DNA of 64,000 nucleotides from Isoetes taiwanensis (taxonomy: Eukaryota; Streptophyta; Lycopodiopsida; Isoetales; Isoetaceae): the NCBI GenBank assembly GCA_021234155.1, contig JAJEKV010000039.1, positions 10,489,077-10,553,076 on the forward strand, given 5' to 3'. Shown piece by piece: positions 36,718-46,896 of this stretch. The position numbers and the translations under genes are program-made. A model generated the notes under the pieces. It saw only the letters and a program-made list of their open reading frames with translations, made no database searches and was not told the origin of the DNA. Numbering within the stretch: position 1 is the stretch's first letter; each line of letters begins with the position of its first letter.

Positions 36718-37940
36718 GTTTTTCTCCACATGCTAATGAAATGCAGTGGCATTGAGTCTAGCGTTCAATTGCAGCCAATAATTAAGAAGGTAAAGCCAAT
36801 AATTTAAGAAGGTATTAAGAAGGTAAAGTATGCCTGAATGTGTTGGTTCTAATTGTCGTTTTCGACAGATCTATATTTGTTCCTTACACGAAGATAATGG
36901 CTTCTGCATTGGGAACTTGGTGCTGGAGTTACTTTCCTTCCAAGAGTCAACATGTTGGAGAGATGGTCTACTTATTGGTTATTCATATCATTTCTGTCAT
37001 CCTATGTGGCTTTACACAGGATAAGTGCTGCCCATGATTTTGGTGTATCATAGCAATGTTCCCCTTATGTAGCCTTGCTGGTATGAGTTTGTAAAGTCAT
37101 TTAGGCTTGTCAATTTTGTAAAAATAAGGCTTATTTTCAAGCTACAAGAGGCATTCTGGTTGCTTCCCAACAGCATAATGGGAATCAGCTGTCGGTGGTT
37201 ATGTTTATTGTTCTTATTGTGTTGGTTCGTGTATTGCACAGGGGCCTATTGTTTCAATTTTGTTGCAAAGAAATTTGGTATGTGTCAGAGTGGCTTGTAA
37301 TTGATGTGCATATATGGTTATTAGGAATCTCCAGATGGTTATTTAGAAATCCGGCAGATGGCCAGAGTCCTTGTGTAGCAATATATGGTCTTATAGTTAT
37401 TTGGCAGATGGCCAAGGTTATTTGGAAAGAGTATAATGCAGAATTTAAAATCGAATAGGCAGTTTTTCATTAGAGCATGAGTGAAAGTTGACCATTGCTT
37501 TGATGTGTGATTAACGCTTGTTAAGTAGCACTCTATATAATATGAGGAGAGCAACAATATCCAGAGGAAGGTGTCTAGGTGTATTTGTGGAGTAATTGTT
37601 TCTCCGGTGTAGTTAGATTGCCTGAGAACCAGCTAAGCTTCACGACATGGGCGTTGATAGCAGACTGAAAGAGAGGAACTTTCCTTGTTCGTTCATCGTG
37701 TGTTGCATACCTCTTGTGCCTCTTGTGCCTCTGTTTCGTACCTCTTGTCGAAGGAAATATTGGCACCACATATCGATTTCAGTAAACTTTGAGCCGAATA
37801 CCCTCGCGTGGTTCTGTTTTGTTTGCCGGCGAAAAAAACCGGCATAAGGGGTATTTGACCTGCCTATTTAATCTAATCTAATTCCGAAGTCGAATATGCC
37901 CCAGTCGAAATTCCAAAGTCGTGGTCCGATTGAATCCTGG
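36718..37940 (+). other. 3' flank of the ABCC gene
   Basis: No conserved protein is seen. The sequence is T-rich, as in plant 3' untranslated regions, with AAATAAGG near 37122, but no clear polyadenylation site can be fixed. Near 37700 the phrase CCTCTTGTG is repeated. From about 37845 phrases such as GGGGTATTTGACCTGCC begin, which belong to the repeat cluster of 38820-39110. Confidence 0.5.
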
Positions 37941-37945
37941 GTTTA

Positions 37946-38026
37946 AAATGTCGCTCCCATCTTCGGCATGGCTCCTTTCTTCGCCGAAATGTCGCTCCCA
38001 TCTCCGGCATGGCTCCTTTCTTCGCC
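37946..38026. repeat. Tandem duplication of about 40 bases at a start codon
   Basis: The phrase AAATGTCGCTCCCATCT followed by CGGCATGGCTCCTTTCTTCGCCG occurs twice in a row. The duplication doubles the start region of the HemW-like frame; only the second ATG (37989) and the out-of-register ATG at 37968 continue into the long frame. Confidence 0.8.
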
Positions 38027-38354
38027 GTTTAGATGGAAATGGAGATGGAGCCTTGTCTCAGCTCTCACACCAGCGGCCAGACATAGTTCTAACACAGTAA
38101 GTCTCCATGCCCTTTCAGTTCAAGGCAAACGCAACATGGTTTTAGGCGCTTTTGATGCCTGCCCTACCTCTGCATATGTTCATATTCCCTTTTGCCGCCG
38201 TTGCTTCTACTGTGACTTCACCATTGTGGCGCTTGGCCAACAGGCAAGCAACCAGAATGACTTAATGCTGGATTATGTGGATTTAGTCTGTAGAGAAATT
38301 ATTGCAACTTCTAAATGCCATTTAGGGCGCATAACAACAAAAGCAACCTGCTGA
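37989..38354 (+). pseudogene. HemW-like radical-SAM protein, first-exon remnant
   Basis: HemW-type proteins (coproporphyrinogen III oxidase-like) bind a 4Fe-4S cluster and SAM through a CX3CX2C motif. From 37989 the frame opens with a Ser/Arg/Ala-rich stretch that could be an organelle transit peptide. It then reads AYVHIPFCRRCFYCDFTIVALG-like sequence near 38175-38240, very close to the family consensus, followed by YVDLVCREI. The cysteine motif is C-RR-C-FY-C, one residue short of CX3CX2C, which should damage cluster binding. The frame stops at 38354 with no recognisable continuation (the GGGTPS motif is not found). It could be a real first exon with a distant second exon, but the shortened motif and abrupt end favour a pseudogene. 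Confidence 0.6.
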
Positions 38355-38819
38355 CAGAAACAGATTTAGGATTTTGTGGAGGACACAAAACAATGTTGGT
38401 TTTTCTGGCTCATCTTGGAACAAGGCTTGTCAATGAAGCACAGGGCAAGCCTTACCAAAAGTGCTCCCAGTTCTTTCTTTCTAACGCAAGTTAGAATGTG
38501 TTGCATTTATTTTGTAATATTATCAGTGACACGAGAATTTTTGGATGATGAACATTCTGATCTTGCGCAAGGCACCATATTTAATAGCCATCCTTTCTGA
38601 ACTGACAGTCTCAAACCACAAGATTAAATGAGGTGATGACATATCTATTTAATAAGGAAAAACGTATAGAAACCCAACCAGGCCAGATCAAATTCTTAAG
38701 AAAAAATTACCTCGGAATCGGAAGGTCCTAAAAGACCTGCAAAAACCCTACAAAGTCTAGATCTTTGATGGGAAAGATAAAAACACCTGCAAAGTTTAAA
38801 TCCTTGACATGAAAGATAA

Positions 38820-39115
38820 GGGCAATAAGCAAGGGGGGTATTCGACTTGTGGTATGAGCAAGGGGGTATTCGACTTGCACAATACAAACCTTAGTTTAGA
38901 CGAGCCTAATACCCCCTGGGTATTCTACAAGTCTAATACCCCCTTTTTTTGGGACTTTTTGGGATAGGGGGTCCGGCCAAGAAGAAATGGGAGGTATTTG
39001 ACTTGCCTAATATCAACCCAAAATTGGGGGTATTCGACTTGTGGAATAAGTGTGCATGCCGAAACCACGAGTCTAATACCCCCTATTCCACGAGTCAAAT
39101 ATCCCCCTGGAATCC
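38820..39115. repeat. Cluster of inverted GGGGTATTCGACTTGTGG phrases
   Basis: The phrase GGGGTATTCGACTTG occurs in + orientation near 38836, 38865, 38990 and 39017, and as its complement (CAAGTCTAATACCCCC / CACGAGTCTAATACCCCC) near 38910, 38928, 39067 and 39085. The pairs could fold into hairpins. A related phrase is at 37845-37905. No transposon ends are obvious. Confidence 0.6.
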
Positions 39116-39602
39116 AAGTCCAAATAGGGTGCCAATAAATGCACGCCTGCGTTTGTTTCACGCACTTTGTAAAACGTGGGGTTGGTTTCTGCACTTAATC
39201 GTGAGCCTACTTGTACTTTTATACCCATCCAAAGCTGGATCGAGGACTTTGACTGCCCTTCGTGCGTTTATATGGTTGCTTCATTTTTACAGTAATTTCA
39301 TTGCATGTTGTGATTTTGTATTCATCTCATTTTAACAATTTCTTTGTGCTTCTTGGCTTTCTTTGCCAAGAAGGTTTGTTCTTTCATTGGTCAAGATTTA
39401 AACTTTGTATTGTTGCATGCATGAAGATTTGTCTTGAGTCTAGTGACAATTTGTGGCAGCAGACTATACCCTCTTGAGTTGAGGGCTTAAAATAAGATCG
39501 TTTAGTCCTTGTCTGTTTCTTTCTAATTATCTTGTTAAAAATTTAGCTGGACTGGTAGCCTTAGTATGGATGGGTTGGTTGGAATTGTGCTAATTATGAA
39601 TG
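39116..39602. other. Intergenic sequence
   Basis: Nothing recognised. It runs up to the 8-base duplication CATGCGCT (39603-39610) that precedes the hAT-like terminus. Confidence 0.5.
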
Positions 39603-39610
39603 CATGCGCT

Positions 39611-41316
39611 CAGTGATTAACTTATACGGGTAGAGTCTATATTTTTTTTAAGGGCAAATTTTGATGTGCCCCTTTATTCGTGCATGGCAAACTTTAGTAT
39701 ACCCTTAAGTGCACAATTTGAAGTGCCCTTTCTTTTAACTAGGATCACAAAAAGAGCAACTTATTTTAAGCAAATAGCTTACTAGTTTTAGAAAGAGGAC
39801 ATACTTTACTAGTACTTAGTATCATATTTACAATATGCTTAACTGAAATATGAAGCTCCGAAAGTATCAAGCAAGCTACCAAAGTTCTATGATCTGCCTA
39901 TCTTTGTCATTTTTTTAATTCTTTGTATAAATGTATATCTAATCTACGTCTTCCATCTCTTTTAGATTATTCAGTGACACAAATATCAACATGTTCCATC
40001 TCTTGAAATTTAATCTCAGCTTCTACCCTCATCTTTGATGCTATTCAACTCAATCTTAGGAATATATTCTACTGTAGCACACACCATAACAAAAATAATA
40101 TTCTATAAAAAGTAGTAGAATAATTGATTAGCCAGCTCAGTGGATTTTGCTAGAACTCGAATGGAAAATTGACAAACAAGAGCTTGCTCTCATGTACGTG
40201 ATTGTAGATTTTTGTTACTCATTTTTCCTTCTTCGCCAAACAAATGACAACCACATTCATTAATTTTAATCAATCATTGAGTTGAGGGATATTGATTAAA
40301 TTTACTAACCTTCTTCAACACATATCTTGTTAGATTTTGCTACTCGTTTTTCCTTCTTCGCCAAACAAATGACAACCACATTCGTTAATTTTAATCAATC
40401 ATTGAGTTGAGGGATATTGGTTAAATTTACTAAGCTTCTTCAACACATGTCTTGTTAGATTTTTGCTACTCGTTTTTCCTTCTTCGCGAAACAAATGACA
40501 TAATTTTAATCAATCATTGAGTTGAGCGTAAATTAAAACTAAATGGTTATCAAAGAATAAACTTGATTTTCAAACTAATTTTTATTTGAATCTATTTAGA
40601 ATTAGACATTTCAAGAATATAAAAATTACAATTTTTATTGATTTAACAGATTCAAGATTTAGCAATCATGATAATTAAATGAAATCTGATAATTTGATAA
40701 GCGATTGACTTAAAACTATTATTAGAATTTCACAATTTACAAACTTTTACACTTTTAAAAATACTTTAAGGAAGGTTTTAGGTTGAAATTAATTAAATGA
40801 TATAAAGTTATTGGTTTAATAATAATTATTAAATAATTTATTATTGATGAGATAAAAATATTTTAATCAAACATAAACGTAATCATTTAATTAATTTCAA
40901 TGTAGAACTTTCTTTAAATATTTTTTAAAAACTAGCATTTTAATTATACAGGGTTATCTTAGATGAAAATTTAATTCTAAATAGATGGAACCAAGAATTA
41001 GTTTAGAAAGCAACTTTAAACTTTAGTAAGTATAATGTTTTTTATCTAAAGATAAACAGAACAAATTATTAAAATCAATAAAGACTAAAAATACATTTAT
41101 TAGATTTGAATAAGTCCAAATTTTGTTAAATATGTCATATTAAGATTTTTTCAAATTGATGCCCTTATTTTCAAGGGTCCTCATTTTTTTGCCCTTTTAT
41201 GGTGAAGGGCAAATTTTTTTGTTGCCCTTATAAATAATGGCTCCTAAGAAAATCCCCTTAATTGGAAGGGTTGGAGGCCTATTTAAGGGTGGGCAACGTT
41301 GTAAAGTTGATCATTG
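39611..41316. mobile_element. hAT-like element, complete-looking inner copy
   Basis: Both TIRs are present (CAGTGATTAACTTATACGG at 39611 and the complement of CAATGATCAACTTTAC at 41316), in the opposite orientation to the copy at 12136. It is longer (1.7 kb) because the roughly 125-base internal repeat is present about three times (40196-40525) and there is extra AT-rich sequence (40530-41160). Its right flank (GTTGAAGG) is not a duplicate of the left flank, unlike the right end at 57639. No transposase is seen. Confidence 0.75.
40196..40525. repeat. Tandem repeat (about 125 bases, three copies) within the hAT-like element
   Basis: Each unit contains TTCCTTCTTCGCCAAACAAATG, AATTTTAATCAATCATTGAGTTGAGG and CTTCTTCAACACAT. 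The last unit is shortened. The sister element at 12136-13239 has two units, so repeat number varies between copies. Confidence 0.8.
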
Positions 41317-41788
41317 GTTGAAGGAAAACAATGGTCCAAAACAATGATTCGATAAGGCATAAAAGATAAATGAAAGAATTAATGCTTGTGTTGTCGGTAG
41401 CTGACATGGGAGGGCATGACACGTGGACACCGGGAAAAAAGGGCTACTTATGCGTTGCATGACACGTGGACACGTGGACACCGGGATAAAGGGCTACTTA
41501 TGCGTTCAATGCTGGCTATGCATGTGTATCCCCAGAATGTGCAGCATTTTTGTTGCTCCTGCTCTGTCGATTCCATTTTCCGTCGATTCATTGCCTCAAT
41601 TCGCCCCCTCTGATCCGTGAGTTGTTAGATCGCCGGATTTGTCCCTCCGTTGCCATACCTGCAAAATCCCCACCTCCCCATCTCCCAATTCGTCGATTTT
41701 CACCCCCAGTTGCTTTGATTATATGCAGGCTCGCAGGGTTTTCTCGCTTGGACTGCTGCTTCTTCGTTCAATTTGGATTCGTCGACAA
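41317..41788 (+). repeat. Duplicated promoter/5' leader of the ABCC gene
   Basis: This matches 26785-27193 almost throughout (GTTGAAGGAAAACAATGGTCC, TGACACGTGGACACCGGG, GCAGGCTCGCAGGG), ending at TCGTCGACAA, 20 bases before the ABCC start codon. It has an extra tandem copy of the ACACGTGGACACCGGG...GGGCTACTTATGCGTT unit and about 24 extra bases (GTATCCCCAGAATGTGCAGC) absent from the ABCC locus. It was therefore not copied unchanged from the present gene. No coding sequence follows it. Confidence 0.85.
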
Positions 41789-42448
41789 GTCTGAATTTCA
41801 CAATTAGAATTAACTATTATTAGAATTTCACAATTTACAAACTTTTACACTTTTAAAAATACTTTAAGGAAGGTTTTAGGTTGAAATTAATTAAATGATA
41901 TAAAGTTATTGAATTAATAATAATTATTAAATAATTTATTATTGATGAAATAACTAGCAAAAAGGCACGCCAGGGGCTGTTGCCAGGTTACGCAATGCAA
42001 TGAAGGTTTTTAAATAATGTTCTTGCATTTTAGGTATCATTAGTTATTTTATGTCAATATATTTGCGACCGGTAAAAACGTATTGTTTGAGATGTATAAG
42101 GTATAGGGTTACGTAGGGTATGCAATCATAAGTTAGATCTACTATATTGAAAAACCATCTATTACGTATGTCACGAAGACCAAATTAGCCATTGGCTCAA
42201 ACAGACTAGCATAGCAAGGCGGATTAATCTTGGGTGTGTGCTAGCTCGGAGGTCTAACAATGGCGGATTAAAAGCGTGTTGAAGACCCTGAAATCCATTC
42301 ACGATTCATAAGAAATAAGGGTATGTGTATGAATTCTTCTCTAGAAGTCTAAGTCTTCATTGCGATCTTTAACTTCTCCATTCAAAGAATTGTATGCTCC
42401 ATGATTAATGAAAAGGTGATATTAAACCATAGAAAGGCTTACTTTGGG

Positions 42449-44610
42449 TCAATTATAGAATAGAATAGAATAGAATAGAATATGATTTTATCGTCCACGG
42501 AGACCAACTGGCTTATGGGACCCAAGTACAAAGAGAGAGTAGCAGGCGTATTACTACCAGGATTAAAAAACCCCTGCCCCGAAGGGTTTTTGGGGGAAAA
42601 ACCTTAGTAGCAAGAAGGATGCTGACATACTGCACAGTTATATACATAATCACAAGTACAGCTGAGGTTAATGTCGGACAGGGGGGCATAACTGAGTCCA
42701 CGTATCCATTACCTCCCGGAGGTATGATCCCAACAAGCCTCTCAGGGCCGTGCTCGGTAGCTCATGCGAGGTCGATGGGGCACAACTAACCGAGCATCTG
42801 CGAGCCCGGATATGCTCTTACGCCGGACAGGCCTGGAGGGCGTGACTTTCATCCTCAATGGCACCACGCTGACAACACCGGCGGACTCTGTCCTCCGCTG
42901 CTCTCGAATCCATCTCCCCGTCTCAATGCGGAGGTGGTGTGCACCTGTCGCGAATGGAAGCAATCACCTGCGCTTTTTCATGGGTAGATGGGTGCGCGGT
43001 AGTGGTGTGGGCCCCTTGTGAGCATGGGATTAACCTGCTGTCGATAATTTGCCACCTTGACATGTGACAGGGCCTCTGCATCCCAAAGCTTGGCCATGAA
43101 GCAAGCATTCAAGTACTGCTTCAAGGCAGCGCGTTCCTTCGGTGTATGCACTGGTCCACATCTGTGTGCCTGCACATTCCATCGCGAGAACCACTGGGCT
43201 TGCTTGTCTTTCCAAAGAGGCTTTGAGTCGCCAGGGCCCATCGCCAATGCCAAAGCAAGGTTGGGCAGCCGGGCTTCATCCATAGCCACCACCTTCTGGA
43301 AGTAAATAATGTGACGTTCTAGCGCAGCCCTCTGTAATGGAAGGAAGCCTGTCTCCTGGAGCAAGATCTGATATGGGACCATGGATTTCACCCCCAGTGC
43401 CCGGGCCAAGAAGGCCTTCTGTACCTGCTCTAGATCGTTCCAAGTGGTGAGGGATATCATTGGCCCCCACACTTCTGCCCCATAGAGGAGGACCGGTTCA
43501 ACCAAGGCCACGAACAAGTGTGCTGGTGACCCCATGCATCTGACTTTGCTTGTGTTTGATTGTTTTGCATTGCATACTGGGGGCTTTCCGACTGCGGTGA
43601 CCCGTAACGATGGATGCATCCCGGTGTGTGGTAGTAGAAAACTCAATGCCCAAATACTTATAAGACTGAGCCACCTCCACTACACCTTACTGGTAAGTGA
43701 ATGAAGGAAGGCGTGGGTGCGGGATGATGGGACCAGCAAGACACCCTCGTCTTGGCCAAGTTAACTCTCATGCCAGTGAATTAGAAGAAAGTGTCCAAAG
43801 CATCCAGGTGGCGTTGCATGTCCTCACGGGGTATATGCGAAAGGCAGGTCAACATCATCAGCATATATGAGTTGCCGGATTATGTGGTGCATCAACTGGC
43901 CCCCGGTGCTTTCGGCTAGCCATTCTTCTAGCTGGTCAATGTACAAAGCCCAGAGCGTCGTCGGGGATAGAGGGCAGCCTGGCGCACCCAATGCTACTAA
44001 CAACGGGCTCCCCGACAAGTGTGAGACGGCCGGAGCAAGCCTCGTATAGATAGTCTCAGATATAGCATTCTGCAAGTCGACGGGGGTCCCCAGCTGTCTC
44101 AATCTGTCCCACAACTTATCCCGAGGCACTGTGTCAAAAGCCTTTGCGAAATCCACAAAGCAACAGTACAGGTTCTGGTGTTGATTCCGGCTATCCTCTA
44201 TGAGTGTTCGCAGAGTGAAGATATGGTCAATAGTAGAATGCCGGGGGCGGAAGCCTGCCTGCGTGAGAGCCCGCACTTCTCCATCCTCTGCCCAAAGTGT
44301 CAGTCGCTGCTCAAGAATCCCGGCAAGCAACTTGGCAAAGACAGAACTGACCATAATGGTACGATAGTTGGCTGGGCTGTGGGGGTCCCCTGCTTTCTAT
44401 ATGGGCACAACTCTACTGGTAGTCCAGTGCGGGCTTCTTGCAATGCCCTGTTGAAGAGTGCTGTGAGAACCGACACCATTGGGGGCCCGGCCCACTTGAG
44501 AAGCTCTGCCTGCATACCATCCAAATCTGCTGCCTTGCCGTTAGCGAGGCGTTGCAGGCCCATTATGACATCCCCTTCAGTAATGACCAGAAGCAATAAA
44601 CCACTATTCT
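42449..44610 (-). mobile_element. 5'-truncated LINE: reverse transcriptase and C-terminal zinc region
   Basis: This is a non-LTR retrotransposon on the reverse strand. From 44596 down: RT N-terminal part (LANGKAADLDGMQAELLKW), a frameshift near 44390, then PANYRTIMVSSVFAKL, GFRPRHSTIDHIFTLR and CFVDFAKAFDTVPRDKLW, and the catalytic YADDV near 43870. A further shift follows, then the RT-distal domain (LYGAEVWGPM, 43646-42978) and a C-terminal Cys/His-type motif with ED-SHALQ-C (about 42890-42830). The 3' UTR ends in a (TATTC)n tail at 42449-42482. Several frame breaks make it inactive. It lacks ORF1 and endonuclease. The clade is uncertain; it does not look like a standard plant L1. Confidence 0.85.
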
Positions 44611-45084
44611 AATAATGGATAAGTTGTGGTGCACTAGTTGTCCGGTTGAAATTGCAAATTTTTCGGTTAAGTTAATCTATTATAGGAATTTTTTCGGCAA
44701 GCTTTTTCTTATGATTTTCTATTTAAACAATGTAAAACAATCAGGTGCATTCCAGCCAACCGGAACATAGGGTAAAAGCTCGGAATGCAGGGTAGAAGCT
44801 AAGGTAGAATCTTGACGACACTGTTTTTTTTTTCCTGTTAACATTCTTGCAAAAGAAATGCGCCATGTGGCGAATAAGGCTGCTTATGGCCATACAAATT
44901 TCATTTGTTGTAACTTTTATTTAAAAAAATATTCATATAACAATAGAGTTACTATTTCTTATAATTTTGCTTATTCATTTCAAATCCAACAGTCAAGTAA
45001 ACCCAACAGGTGATAAACACTCTTCATAACCTAGGGATGAGTAAAGTAAACAATCATAATGAAAATCTAGAAATGAAGACAATG
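44611..45084. other. Unassigned AT-rich sequence
   Basis: No gene recognised between the LINE and the receptor-kinase fragment. Confidence 0.5.
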
Positions 45085-45985
45085 TAAAAAAAATCTATGG
45101 TTACCTCTGGAACCATAGCCCCTGAATCCAAGTTGTTTTTGCAAGACATCTGGTGGTGCCTCAATGGAAGCACTATCTGCGCAAGAACTTGCTCCACAGC
45201 GAGGAGTCTTTCCTTGCTGGTAGCATTTGGCAACAAGGCCCACTGGACCACCAAGGCTGCAGCCAGAGCTACTACCCCTGTTACAACAACTGCAATAAGA
45301 GCTCCATGCTTCTTTTTATGATTCATTGATCGAGGTTCATCACTCAAGGAGACTGTTTGACAAGATGATTGAGGCTGCTGGACCTGCAAACTTGTTGTAA
45401 AGCAGTTTCTGTCAAACATAATTGATTTTTTTGTGCCATTATGGGTGAACTCCTGTGGAAGTTTTCCAGAAAAATAGTTGGAGGAGATATCCAGCACAGA
45501 GAGATTTTTTCCAAGAGAAAGATTTGTAAAGAGGTACCGTTTAAATGATTATTATTCAAGAGGAGGACCTCCAAACTTGGTATGGCGAAGATGAATGCTG
45601 GTGGTGTTCCGGATATCAAGTTTGAAGACTGCTTCAAAACTTGCAAGTTTGTAAGGTTCCGATATGATTCTGGAATTGATGCTGCTAATTGGTTCTTGCT
45701 GATTGTCACTATAGTAACCTCATTAGGAAGCTCTGCAAAATATGGCCCAAAAGCATTCTCATCCAAATTCACTATCTTGAGGGTCTTTATACCACTAAGA
45801 GATGGGATGACATATGAGAGCTGGTTTTGAGAGAGGCTAAGGGTCTCCAGATACCTGACATTTGACAGAGAAGGGGGTAACGTTCCATTGAACTGGTTAT
45901 GTTCTAGACGAAGTGTTTTCAGGGAGCCGAAAAGCAAAATCTGGCTTGGAATTGTCCCGAGAGGCGATTGTTCGATAAAAACTTG
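45085..45985 (-). pseudogene. LRR receptor-like kinase fragment, copy B (LRRs to juxtamembrane)
   Basis: From 45985 down it encodes SQILLFGSLKTLRLEHNQF, further leucine-rich repeats including LDENAFGPYF and LISGTPPAFIFAIPSLEVL, a Cys-containing stalk, a transmembrane segment (GALIAVVVTGVVALAAALVV) and a cytoplasmic stretch ending at AGAG/GTAACC, a possible exon end near 45105. The layout and the LWG-VLP / FGP-F motifs match the LRR-VI family of Arabidopsis At3g03770 type. Frameshifts occur near 45530 (LNGT) and around 45240. It begins abruptly and has no kinase domain, so it is a partial duplicate of the copy at 46074-55296. Confidence 0.75.
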
Positions 45986-46073
45986 CAAAGGCTTACTTGC
46001 AAAGGCCAATTAGTCTAAAATAAGATTCTAAAATACATGTTGGACGTGCTTAAGAAAACAAAAAGAAGAAATA

Positions 46074-46293
46074 TTACATACTTGCATTAGATGCGACTTC
46101 TGGTGGTGCCTCAATGGAAGCACTATCTGCGCAAGAGCTTGCGCCACAGCGAGAAGTCTTTCCTTGCTGGTAGCATTTGGCAACAAGGCCCACTAGGACC
46201 ACCAAGGCTGCTGCCAGAGCTACTGCCCCTGTTACAACACCTGCAATAAGAGCTCCACGCTTCTTTTTATGGTCATGAGCATTCATTGATCGA
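46074..46293 (-). pseudogene. LRR receptor-like kinase, main copy: transmembrane/juxtamembrane piece
   Basis: It encodes HDHKKKRGALIAGVVTGAVALAAALVV and KCYQQGKTSRCG...EVASNA, followed by a possible donor GTATGT at about 46077. It is separated from the rest of its exon (51653-52149) by the copia element; the GGTTC duplication marks the exact break. It corresponds to the same region of copy B with small differences. Confidence 0.75.
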
Positions 46294-46298
46294 GGTTC

Positions 46299-46858
46299 TG
46301 TTAGAAAATATTGGCTAAGATTTAATGAAAAATCACTTGTTGAAGAATGAACTAGGCAACCAACTTAAGTTTTATCGCTATAGTCTAATGCTTCAAGTTA
46401 AACCATTCAAACCATTAAATTGAAGACATTGGAGCAATTGTCAATAGACTATATCTCGAACATCATTTGCCTTTTACAGAAAACACAACACAGCAAATGA
46501 TCACACTACCGTGATCAATCAACCGGATCACACCTGCTCGTCTAGTTCATCGCATTTCCCTTGATTATATAGAAGTCTTCCGGAGGTGTAGCAGTCGGTC
46601 AAGCTGCCATGACCGTCGCCTCGATCCAGCAATCGAATTATCTTATTGGTCCAGCACTGTTCATTCTAATTTAACAAAACCTTATCCTTATGAAATATAA
46701 CCGACTAAAAATATGGGTCATATTCATATAGGCTTAAGGCATAAATGATCCTTAACCATTAGGGTTAAGGCTACCCCTTTAGATCTTTCTCTAAAGTATG
46801 AATATTCAGAAGTTCTTCCTCTTAAGCATGAATATGCTGACATTACATATTTGCAACA
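46299..46858 (-). repeat. Copia 3' LTR
   Basis: On the element strand it starts TGTTGCAAATATG and ends TTTTCTAACA. It is preceded, in element orientation, by the purine tract. Confidence 0.93.
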
Positions 46859-46896
46859 TTCCCCTTAATGTCACATATTCATATTCTGATATGAAC

